Assembly: GCF_938045345.1 (NCBI RefSeq)
Contig: NZ_CALIMS010000026.1
Span: 1-25,193, forward strand
DNA length: 25,193 nucleotides
Direction: 5' to 3'
DNA from: an uncultured Campylobacter sp.
GTDB lineage: Bacteria > Campylobacterota > Campylobacteria > Campylobacterales > Campylobacteraceae
The first letter of the stretch is position 1; each line of letters begins with the position of its first letter. The position numbers and the translations under genes are program-made. The notes beneath the pieces are model-generated. The model made no database searches and was not told the origin of the DNA. It worked only from the letters and a program-made list of their open reading frames with translations. Positions 1-6,916 of the stretch are shown piece by piece.

Positions 1-147
1 TTTTTACGAGATTGCAAAAGGCTAGGGCATTAAATTTTAAAAGCTCTTTTGCGGCGCAGCGCGGCAAAAAGCGGCTTGCATTTTGGCGTCGTCACAGGCG
101 GTGCCCGCCGCCCGTAATCTATAGAAGCGGCGCAAGGAGAGCGCGTT

Positions 148-251
148 TAAATTTGGCGCCGAGTTGCGTTGCCATAGATAGAGTGCCTGCCGCGCGAGCT
201 AAAGGTGGCGCAATGCTAGCTAGCGTTAAATTTAGCGCCGAATTGCGTCGC
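148..251. repeat. Pair of imperfect 24-nt direct repeats
   Basis: AAATTTGGCGCCGAGTTGCG (148 on) and AAATTTAGCGCCGAATTGCG (228 on) are near-identical and 80 nt apart in the same orientation. No known repeat family recognised. Confidence 0.5.
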
Positions 252-928
252 TGCAAAGATGCTAGCACGCCCGGTTTAGGAAACGATGCTGCCGCGGTGC
301 GTTGGTCTTTAATAGGCTAAGCTGCGCTCAAAAGCGTCGCTAAATTATCAAATTTATGCACACGGCGTAAAGATACAGACTCCAAGCGGCGCTTTTGGGT
401 ACCGGTAGATTATTGAAGTAGGCCTAATGGATAGCAAAAGCGGGCTTGGCTCCGCGGCAGATCGCGAAGCGCGCCTTAAATTTAGCCTGCTTGCCGTGCT
501 TATTTGGGTTTTTTGCGTTCATTTTGGCGGATTTTAATCGGCCCGTGTGCCGAATGCGCGCTCATGCACGATACCTGCGTGTTCAAAGAGCTGCGATCGG
601 ATAGTATAAACGCCGCAAAATTTTATCTCATACTTCGGTCTTTAAATTTAAAATTTAGCCCGCAGAATTTGATTGCGCCGAAATTTTGATGCGGATCGCG
701 CTAAAGGCTTCAACATAAATCGTCGCGGCCGATAAAATTTAATTCGCGTCGTTTTGCCGCGATAAAATTCTATGAAATTTTTTGAATGGTGGCTGCAAAA
801 TTTCAAGCCGTTGCGCGCCTTGCGGCGATGCTAAAATTTTGACGCAATAGAATTTTGCAGCGGAATTTTACGCCGCGCAGCGTATCCGCTAGAGAGTGTT
901 TGAGCGATAAAATTTTAGGCAGAGCTGC

Positions 929-963
929 GGGCAAAATTCTAAATCCAAAGTAAAATTTTGCCC
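929..963 (-). terminator. Hairpin downstream of the tannase-like gene
   Basis: GGGCAAAATT at 929-938 pairs perfectly with AATTTTGCCC at 954-963 across a 15-nt loop. It starts 7 nt past the stop codon of the minus-strand gene ending at 971. The stem itself is U-rich, but no clear U-tract follows it, so this is a probable rather than certain factor-independent terminator. Confidence 0.45.
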
Positions 964-970
964 GTCAAAC

Positions 971-2548
971 CTACTGCGCGACTACTTTATCGATCCAGTT
1001 AAAAAGCTCCTCAAGATCGTAATCGCCGCCGTGTCCTTGCCCCCAAGGCACCGCAAAATCGACGTTCTTGCCCGCATTTTGCAAGCTAAGCGCCAAAATC
1101 GCGGGGATCGCAAGCGCCGTATCGCGATCGCTCGCGCCGTGTCGGATGCGGTAAAATTTCGCGCCGTTTTCGTTGCGCACGAAGCTCATCGCATCCATCA
1201 TCTCTACGAGCTGCGCATCCGCGATCAGCACCCCTTTGGCGGGGTCATTCATCGCGCCAAAATCCGTAAAATGCGCCGCGTTAAATTTGGCGCCGCCGAA
1301 CAGCTCGTTTTCGGGATTTTCAAGCGCGAAGCCGTCGAATGCGGGCGGGGTCTTGGCGCGCGGCTCGGAGGTCGCGTAGCCCCAAAAGAGCATATGCGAT
1401 TGCGATGCGTCGTCCTTGATCTTTGCAGCGAGGTATAGGGGCGCTTTCGCGCGCGGATTTTTCGCCGCAAAATTAGCAAACGAAGCCGATATGAGCCCGT
1501 TTATGTAATCTTTGAAGCTGCCATCGCCGTTTTTATCCAAGCTTAGCGCGCGGCCGCCTCCGTCCTTTAAGCTTAGCGAGTTCAGATAGGCGGGGAATTG
1601 CGCCTTTAGCTCGTCTGAAATTTTAATCTGCGCTGCGCTTAGTTTGCCGCTTAGCATCTTACGAGCGGGCTTTGCGGCGCTTTGATTTGCGTCTTTTTTG
1701 GAATTTGCTTTTAGATCTCCGCCGCTAGAATTTTCGCCGCGCTCGTTAAACCCCGTCGCATCAAGGCCGCTAAAATCCATCTTTTCATATTCGCTCTGCG
1801 CGCCGAACATCCACTCATACGCCGCGTCCGCGTGCTTTAGATTTGTGATCGGGCAGTATACGGACGCCGCGTAAATTTTATCGCTCGCCTTCGCAGCGCC
1901 CAGCTCTTGCAGATACGGTTCGTACGCAGCCTCGTCTCCGCTCGTGCCCAAAAGTGCCGAGAGCGCTCCGCCCGCGCTCGTGCCGTTTGAGATGATCTTG
2001 TTCGCGTCCCCCGGCATCACCGCGTCGTTAAATTTCAAATACCGCACGGCCGCCTTTAGATCGACGATCGCTGCGGGCGCCTTGCCGATATAATCGCCGG
2101 TTGCGCTCTTTAGCGTGCGTCCGCGCGCTGCGGGAGCGGCTACGACATAACCGCGCGAAAGCGCCGTAGCAATCGCGTTTGGTTTGCCGCTTGCGTCTAT
2201 TTTGACCTCGCCCGCTTCGCCCGGCATGTAGCCGCCCACGCCGTTTGGTAAAAATATCGGCGCGCTCGCGGCGTCAAATTTGCCGCTCTTGCGCCCCTCA
2301 AAATACTGCTGCGGGATGAAGATATTCATACTCTGATAGTGCGCGCTTACGGGTCTAGCGACATAGATTATGTTTTTATAGGCGCGAAATTTTATCTTTT
2401 TGCCACCTACGATTACGCTTTCTTGCGTAAAATTTGCGGCGTTAAATTTCAGATCTATTTGCGCGCTCTGCGTCGCCGCAGCCTCGGCGTTTAGGCTTAG
2501 CGTGCCACAAAGTATCGCAGCGCCTAAAGCAATGGATTTTTTACTCAT
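971..2548 (-). CDS. Secreted tannase/feruloyl-esterase-like serine hydrolase (subtype B tannase family)
   Basis: The predicted product is a 525-aa alpha/beta-hydrolase. The start at 2548 is chosen over an in-frame ATG at 2590 because a strong AAAGGAGG (2553-2560 on the complement) sits 5 nt before it, followed by MSKKS and a signal peptide (residues 1-24). The nucleophile elbow GTSAGG is at 189-194 (Ser191). The C-terminal motifs GASDRDT (Asp474) and WGQGHGGDYD (His506) fit the Ser-Asp-His triad of bacterial tannases, which hydrolyse galloyl or other aromatic/carboxylic esters. Residues 265-300 form a low-complexity Asn/Lys/Ser-rich insertion between the catalytic elements. The substrate cannot be told from sequence; it may be another small ester rather than gallotannin. 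The gene appears monocistronic, with its own promoter and a hairpin after the stop. Confidence 0.75.
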   Translation of the reverse strand: MSKKSIALGAAILCGTLSLNAEAAATQSAQIDLKFNAANFTQESVIVGGKKIKFRAYKNIIYVARPVSAHYQSMNIFIPQQYFEGRKSGKFDAASAPIFLPNGVGGYMPGEAGEVKIDASGKPNAIATALSRGYVVAAPAARGRTLKSATGDYIGKAPAAIVDLKAAVRYLKFNDAVMPGDANKIISNGTSAGGALSALLGTSGDEAAYEPYLQELGAAKASDKIYAASVYCPITNLKHADAAYEWMFGAQSEYEKMDFSGLDATGFNERGENSSGGDLKANSKKDANQSAAKPARKMLSGKLSAAQIKISDELKAQFPAYLNSLSLKDGGGRALSLDKNGDGSFKDYINGLISASFANFAAKNPRAKAPLYLAAKIKDDASQSHMLFWGYATSEPRAKTPPAFDGFALENPENELFGGAKFNAAHFTDFGAMNDPAKGVLIADAQLVEMMDAMSFVRNENGAKFYRIRHGASDRDTALAIPAILALSLQNAGKNVDFAVPWGQGHGGDYDLEELFNWIDKVVAQ

Positions 2549-2614
2549 TGCCGCCTCCTTTCTATTTTGATATTGCCGCTTTTTAGCCATTCAAGCAGCT
2601 TAGTGACAAAGCTA

Positions 2615-2620
2615 ATTTTA
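2615..2620 (-). promoter_or_regulatory. Extended -10 promoter of the tannase-like gene
   Basis: The minus strand reads TTTTGCTAAAATTAGC, an extended -10 (TGnTAAAAT) typical of Campylobacter sigma-70 promoters, which often lack a -35. It predicts a transcription start near 2608 and a leader of about 60 nt. Confidence 0.4.
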
Positions 2621-2778
2621 GCAAAACTCGGTGAATACTTAAATCCGCTGCGCGCCTAAATTTTGAAATTTAAACGCAAAGGCATCTGCAAGTTGAAAGG
2701 AATTTTAAACTCGAAGTGTTATTTTAGTGGGCATTTGCGGTCCGCCGCCGTAAATCCGGCTGCATTAAATTTCGCTCG

Positions 2779-3273
2779 TTAATTCATAAGCTTGAGCTGC
2801 GTTTCGAAGGCGGATTTGGGGTAGAGGCCGATGAGCTTTTTAACCGCTTTGCCGTTTTTATCGTAAATCACCGACGTAGGGGTGCCGAAAATGCCGCCTA
2901 CGATGGTTTCAAAGTATTTCACCGAGCTCGCGCCACTGACGCTTGGGAATTTTATCCCCTTTTCGCGAGCGACCGCGGCATCTGCTTCTAGCCCCTTGCC
3001 GTCGCCCAAAACGCCGATGATCAGCGCATCGCCGCTAGCTTGTAGCTCGTTTAGCACCGGTACTTGGGCTTTGCACGCGCCGCAGCTGCTGGTGTAGAAA
3101 AACAGCACGAGCGGCTTGTCGTTGCCCTCGATCTTTAGCGTGCGCTCGGAGGGGTCGAATTTGGAGGCAAGCGAGGTACCGTCGCTGCTTAGATGGTGCT
3201 TCCATCCGTCGCAACCTGCGAGCAGCAGAGCAAGCACGGTGGCAGCAACTTTTAAATTTAAAAATTTTATCAT
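2779..3273 (-). CDS. TlpA-like thioredoxin lipoprotein of the iron-uptake locus (Cj1665-like)
   Basis: The predicted product is a 164-aa thioredoxin-fold lipoprotein. The signal peptide ends in lipobox LLAGC (lipidated Cys21), so it should be anchored on the periplasmic side. The redox motif is CGAC (Cys64-Cys67) after FFYTSS, and the cis-proline is Pro132 in GTPTSV; both are hallmarks of TlpA/ResA-type thiol reductases. It is last in the minus-strand operon, in the position of cj1664/cj1665 of C. jejuni, where thioredoxins accompany the Ftr1/P19 system and are thought to assist periplasmic redox steps. Its start codon overlaps the stop of the upstream small ORF (ATGA, 3270-3273), suggesting translational coupling, and there is only a weak ribosome binding site. 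A frameshifted copy of its 5' part lies at 24157-24341. Confidence 0.85.
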   Translation of the reverse strand: MIKFLNLKVAATVLALLLAGCDGWKHHLSSDGTSLASKFDPSERTLKIEGNDKPLVLFFYTSSCGACKAQVPVLNELQASGDALIIGVLGDGKGLEADAAVAREKGIKFPSVSGASSVKYFETIVGGIFGTPTSVIYDKNGKAVKKLIGLYPKSAFETQLKLMN

Positions 3274-3668
3274 CTAAAACCCGCCTTCGGGCGCGCTAAA
3301 TCAGCTTTTAAATTTGCGTTTGAAATTTTAAAATTTACGGCGCGATCCTTGTCGGAATTTATATCGCGGTATGCGTTGAAATTTATGTCTCGATACGCGC
3401 TGAGGCGTATGTCGAGACCCGCATCGAAATCTGCGCCCGTAGCGTTTCGGTTTTTAAAATTTAGACTTTTAAAATTTCGGCTTTTTAAATTTTTACCCAC
3501 TCCGCTTGGCGTCGCATCGGAGCTTGATCTTTCGAGGCAAACGGCTTCGGCGGGACGTGCGCAGCAAAGAGCCGCGCCTGCTAGCGCGAGCCTTAGGCGG
3601 ATCCAAAAAGAGCGCGCGGCGCAGGCGGTGAAATTTTTAAATTTTAACGTAGCTTTATTTTTCATCAT
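3270..3668 (-). CDS. Small predicted secreted protein with octapeptide repeats, in the Cj1664 slot
   Basis: This is a 132-aa open frame between the ATPase gene (12 nt upstream) and the thioredoxin gene (4-nt ATGA overlap). I do not recognise a domain. Residues 20-42 are hydrophobic and end in PAEA, resembling a signal peptide with Ala-X-Ala cleavage. The middle (60-80) is rich in NFK/LNFK words that are translations of AAATTTTAAAATTT-type DNA. Residues 86-109 are three octapeptides, DIRLSAYR, DINFNAYR and DINSDKDR, followed by a weaker fourth unit. No good ribosome binding site precedes it. Its divergent copy at 24588-24905 differs by in-frame indels over its 5' part, mildly supporting coding. 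C. jejuni has a second thioredoxin in this slot; this ORF shows no thioredoxin motif. It may be a real small periplasmic protein or a translated spacer. Confidence 0.4.
   Translation of the reverse strand: MMKNKATLKFKNFTACAARSFWIRLRLALAGAALCCARPAEAVCLERSSSDATPSGVGKNLKSRNFKSLNFKNRNATGADFDAGLDIRLSAYRDINFNAYRDINSDKDRAVNFKISNANLKADLARPKAGFR
3342..3413. repeat. 24-bp tandem repeat array, about three units
   Basis: Three 24-bp units with core ATTTATNTCNCGNTA.GCG encode octapeptides of the form D-I-x4-Y/D-R on the minus strand. The matching region in the second cassette copy (about 24430-24690) is about 170 nt longer and composed of many degenerate units of similar length. Confidence 0.65.
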
Positions 3669-3680
3669 GCGAGCTAAATT

Positions 3681-4550
3681 TTACGCACCGTCATTTTGCG
3701 CGCCCGAATTTTTACCACCTTGATTTTCGCCGCTTAAATTTTCAGCGCTCCGATCTTCGCCACCTAAATTTTGCGAGGCGGGATTTTGTTCACTCGCAGC
3801 TTCGGCGCTAGAGTTTTGCGAAGCGCTTTTGTTTGGATTGCGATCTGAAATTTTATCTTGCGAGCCGAGATTGTGCTTCATCGTGCTTTGATCCAAAAGC
3901 TCTATTCGATCGAGCTTGCCGTGTCTTAGGCGTACCACTTTGTCGGCGAATTTACCGAGCTCTTCGTTGTGCGTGACCAAAAGCAGCGTCTTGCCCTCGC
4001 TGCGAAGCGTCTGAAAGAGCTGCAAAACCACGCGCTCGTTGGCCTCGTCGAGGTTGCCCGTAGGTTCGTCGGCGATGATGATGTCGGGATCATTGATGAG
4101 TGCGCGCGCGATGCAGACACGCTGCTGCTCGCCGCCGCTAAGCTCGCTAGGGCGGTGCGTGATGCGGTGTCCGAGCCCTACTTTCTCAAGTGCTGCCTTG
4201 GCGCTGTCCTCGTCCACGCAGCTGTGGTAGTATTGATTTAACATAACGTTTTCGACGGCCGTTAGATAGGGGATTAGGTGAAACTGCTGAAACACGAGAC
4301 CGATCTTTTTGCGGCGAAATTCTAAAATTTGCTCGTCGTTTAGCGCGCTCGCGTCGGCTCCGCCTAGGATGTATCTGCCTGCGGTGGGGGTATCCATCAG
4401 GCTTAGGATATTTACGAGCGTGCTCTTGCCGCTGCCGCTTGGGCCCATTATGCTGACCCACTCGCCGCTTAAAACGTCGAAGCTGATATTATCGAGTGCC
4501 TTGACCTCGCCGAAGTATTTGCAGATGCCTTCAAATTTTAAAATTTCCAT
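3681..4550 (-). CDS. ABC transporter ATP-binding protein of the iron-uptake locus (Cj1663-like), with a low-complexity C-terminal tail
   Basis: The predicted product is a 289-aa MacB/LolD-type ATPase. Walker A GPSGSGKST is at 36-44, the Q-loop at Gln88, signature LSGGEQQR at 137-144, Walker B IIIADEP at 157-163 and the switch His at 194. The canonical domain ends near residue 219, so the last 70 residues are an addition. They are rich in Asn, Ser, Gly and Gln, with repeated SQN/AEN/GEN/GAQN words and no predicted fold. The gene starts 1 nt after the stop of the second permease gene, whose end carries the ribosome binding site AAGGGA, so the two are likely co-translated. It should energise the two FtsX-like permeases. 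The tail DNA is part of the duplicated cassette (right limit near 3741). Confidence 0.9.
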   Translation of the reverse strand: MEILKFEGICKYFGEVKALDNISFDVLSGEWVSIMGPSGSGKSTLVNILSLMDTPTAGRYILGGADASALNDEQILEFRRKKIGLVFQQFHLIPYLTAVENVMLNQYYHSCVDEDSAKAALEKVGLGHRITHRPSELSGGEQQRVCIARALINDPDIIIADEPTGNLDEANERVVLQLFQTLRSEGKTLLLVTHNEELGKFADKVVRLRHGKLDRIELLDQSTMKHNLGSQDKISDRNPNKSASQNSSAEAASEQNPASQNLGGEDRSAENLSGENQGGKNSGAQNDGA

Positions 4551-4551
4551 G

Positions 4552-5685
4552 TCATTCCCTTAATAGATTCGCTAAATTCGGATTCAGCGCCTTTTTGATC
4601 GGATAGTAGCTTGCCGCGAGCGCAAAAATCAGGCTCAGCGCGACCGCCGCAAAGAGGCTGATTAGCCTAAAATCCACGCTACTTGAAAATATCAGATGCC
4701 CCAGCAAGATCGCGAGCAGGTATCCCACGAATACCCCCACTAGCGAGCCTGCGACGCAGACGGTTAAAATTTCGCTCAGGATTAGGTGGAGCAAATTTTG
4801 CTTGCTCGCGCCGATTGCGCGGATGAGCGCGAACTCTTTGATGCGCGAAAGCAGGATCGAGCTAAGGCTCGTGTTGATGCAGACCGAGGTGATCAGAAGG
4901 ATCGTAATGCCGATAAGAAGCATCAAAAGCTTGATTTTATTTAAGATGATGCCTTGGGTCTTGGATACCTTGCCGATCGGCGCGAAGCTCATCTGCGCAT
5001 CGCTTAGGCTCTTTGAAATTTCGCTTAGCTGCTTAAAATCGCCGCTTACGATCGCTTCGGCGTAGTTTACCTGCGCAGGCTGATTTAAAATTTTTTGCGC
5101 CAGCGGCAGCGAGATTAGCAGCATGCCGTCCTCTTTCTGCCCGTCATAAACGATGCCTTTTATCTTTACCTTGCTCGTTTCGTTTGAGCCGATCGGCGTG
5201 ATCTCGATACTATCGCCGAGCTTCGCGCCCAAAAGTTTGGCGAGATCCTGCCCGATGAGTGCGTTTTTATCGTCGAAATCTACGCCTATAAACGAGCCCT
5301 CTTTAAGATCCAAAAACGGCATAGTATCGCGCAGAGAGGAGAAATTTACCCCCATGATGATGCCTGAATTGACGCCCAAATTTGCGCTGCCGAAAAGATA
5401 TTTATTCGCGCTTTTTAGCGCAGGAATTTTGGCAAATTTTGCATCAAGCGCCGCTTCGTCCATATGGGAATTTTCTAAATTCGCAGGGCTTACGATTAAA
5501 TTTGCGCCGTAGCTGTTTAACTCGCTGGCAACCTTTTTATCGATGTCGGCATAAATATTTACGAACGCCGCGCAAACCGCGCTGCCTAGCATGATCGCGA
5601 CGAAAATCACGAAGCTGCGGATGCCACTGTTGATGATACTTTTAAAGATCGCGCCTCTAAAAAACGCTCCGTTATTTCCTGCCAT
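4552..5685 (-). CDS. FtsX/MacB-type ABC permease of the iron-uptake locus (Cj1662-like)
   Basis: The predicted product is a 377-aa inner-membrane permease with the MacB layout: one membrane helix near 24-45, a large periplasmic domain (about 46-248), then three helices near 250-275, 303-330 and 342-362. EFALIRAIGAS at 284-294 is the cytoplasmic coupling segment that contacts the ATPase in this family. It overlaps the upstream permease gene by 14 nt and abuts the ATPase gene downstream. Proteins of this type usually couple ATP hydrolysis to periplasmic or lipoprotein events rather than to classic import. The exact role in iron uptake is inferred from locus conservation with C. jejuni. Confidence 0.88.
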   Translation of the reverse strand: MAGNNGAFFRGAIFKSIINSGIRSFVIFVAIMLGSAVCAAFVNIYADIDKKVASELNSYGANLIVSPANLENSHMDEAALDAKFAKIPALKSANKYLFGSANLGVNSGIIMGVNFSSLRDTMPFLDLKEGSFIGVDFDDKNALIGQDLAKLLGAKLGDSIEITPIGSNETSKVKIKGIVYDGQKEDGMLLISLPLAQKILNQPAQVNYAEAIVSGDFKQLSEISKSLSDAQMSFAPIGKVSKTQGIILNKIKLLMLLIGITILLITSVCINTSLSSILLSRIKEFALIRAIGASKQNLLHLILSEILTVCVAGSLVGVFVGYLLAILLGHLIFSSSVDFRLISLFAAVALSLIFALAASYYPIKKALNPNLANLLRE

Positions 5686-6916
5686 AAAGCACCTCCGCAG
5701 GCAGTAGTTTGATCACTCCGCGTAGCGGCAAAATCGAGCCGATGATACAGATGAGAAGTCCAAAGACGATACTAAGCGGAAAAACCATAAGCGAGACGCC
5801 GATAAAGGAGCCAAAAATTTGATACGCGATCGCCCAGCTAAGCGCGTAGCCCACGACTGCGCCCACGAGTGAGCTTGCTACGCAGATGACAAAAATTTCG
5901 GCGGCGAACTGGATATAGATCATAAAGTTGCTCGCTCCCAGCGCCTTAAGCAAGCCAATCTCCTTTTTGCGCTTGTAAATCTCGCTGCTTAGCAGGCTTG
6001 TGATGCAGATGCTTGAAATTAGCAGTGACAAGATGCTTACGACGCCCATTAAATTTTGAATTTTTTTCGTGATGCCACTTTGAGCTTCGCTGACGCTAAG
6101 CACCGCCTTAGCAGTTGCGTTTGGATACTCCTCGGTGATCTGATACGCAATGGAGCTTACGTAGGCTGAGCAATACCAGGTGTCGTATTCTGTGGCGTCT
6201 AGATTATCGAGGCTCCTTCTTGCCTTTACGGACAGATCGTCTTCGGGGATAGTCATGGCGCTAACTTCTGCCTTGGCGATTAGGCCCTCTTTGTGCGTTA
6301 GCTTTTGTACCAGAGATAAATTTGCGATCAGCTTTTTGGCTTCATCCTCCGCGCCGTGCAAAATCCCAACGACTTTAACCTCATAATCTCCAAGCTTAAC
6401 CGTATCGCCGATCTTTAGCCCAAGCGCGTCTCCTGCAAGCACCTCATTCTCGGCGCCGTCTTTTACCCACTGCCCCTCTACACTCCAAAACGGATAGAGC
6501 GAGCGCACGCCAGATCTGAAATCAGGCTCATCGCTAACGCCCACGTCCTTTTCAAAGTAGGTCCCCACGACGTCGTAATCTCCCGCGCGGGTAGTTAAAA
6601 AGGGCGCAAAGGCGGTGATATTGTTGCGCCAAAAAATTTCTTTGATCTTATGCAGCTCGCTCTCTTTTAAGAAATCGTCATTCTTAAGCGGCGAGTATTC
6701 GCGCCCGCCGATCTCGATGCTTAGGCTTTGCGAGCGCGGTAGTACTACGATATTTGAGCCGTAGCTGCGTAGCTCCTTAGCGACCTGATCGCCGATTTTT
6801 AGCGTGATATTTAGCATGCAAGCGATCAGCGAGACCGATAAAAATATGGTCAAAAACGCTAGAATTTTGCTATCCCTGGAGTTTAAAATGGAGGATTTGA
6901 TGATACGTAAAAACAT
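5672..6916 (-). CDS. FtsX/MacB-type ABC permease of the iron-uptake locus (Cj1661-like)
   Basis: The predicted product is a 414-aa permease with a helix near 18-38, a long periplasmic domain (about 40-285) and three C-terminal helices near 288-310, 337-367 and 374-397. EIGLLKALGAS at 319-329 matches the family coupling motif. It pairs with the following permease as a probable heterodimer. Its start overlaps the stop of the DUF2318 gene by one base (TAATG), with AAGGAG upstream, and its own 3' end overlaps the next gene by 14 nt. This implies a single polycistronic message. Confidence 0.88.
   Translation of the reverse strand: MFLRIIKSSILNSRDSKILAFLTIFLSVSLIACMLNITLKIGDQVAKELRSYGSNIVVLPRSQSLSIEIGGREYSPLKNDDFLKESELHKIKEIFWRNNITAFAPFLTTRAGDYDVVGTYFEKDVGVSDEPDFRSGVRSLYPFWSVEGQWVKDGAENEVLAGDALGLKIGDTVKLGDYEVKVVGILHGAEDEAKKLIANLSLVQKLTHKEGLIAKAEVSAMTIPEDDLSVKARRSLDNLDATEYDTWYCSAYVSSIAYQITEEYPNATAKAVLSVSEAQSGITKKIQNLMGVVSILSLLISSICITSLLSSEIYKRKKEIGLLKALGASNFMIYIQFAAEIFVICVASSLVGAVVGYALSWAIAYQIFGSFIGVSLMVFPLSIVFGLLICIIGSILPLRGVIKLLPAEVLYGRK

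Larger units (their letters stand above)
1..970. other. Gene-poor left end
   Basis: I see no convincing gene here. Two plus-strand open frames (12-320 and 504-689) lack a ribosome binding site, a recognisable domain and a plausible composition; they read as translated spacer. A 24-nt stretch near 148-171 recurs with three changes near 228-251 (shared core around TTGCG.GC following AAATTT.GCGCCGA), so part of this DNA has been locally duplicated. From about 700 onward it is AT-rich spacer with many AAAATTTT-type words. It could be a decayed gene whose homologue lies elsewhere; nothing in the sequence identifies one. Confidence 0.5.
3085..3741. repeat. Direct repeat, copy 1 (intact copy of the duplicated cassette)
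   Basis: This stretch spans the low-complexity end of the ABC ATPase gene, the whole 132-aa ORF and the first roughly 63 codons of the thioredoxin gene. It is strongly similar, in the same orientation, to 24157-24993. Long identical blocks include the segment around 3183-3211 and the segment around 3647-3671. No terminal inverted repeats or transposase are present. Confidence 0.9.

Noticed and set aside
12..320. 102-aa plus-strand open frame at the left end
   Set aside because: No ribosome binding site, Arg/Ala-rich composition typical of spacer translation, internal DNA repeat and no recognisable domain.
504..689. 61-aa plus-strand open frame with CAECALMHDTC
   Set aside because: The Cys pattern looked like a metal site, but there is no ribosome binding site and the end is translated AT-rich repeat.
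1031..1438. 135-aa open frame opposite the tannase-like gene
   Set aside because: It is antisense to a strongly supported gene; the Arg-rich composition is that of a shadow frame.
3085..3741. Duplicated cassette as an insertion sequence or MITE
   Set aside because: No terminal inverted repeats, target-site duplication or transposase, and its ends fall inside coding sequence of an operon.
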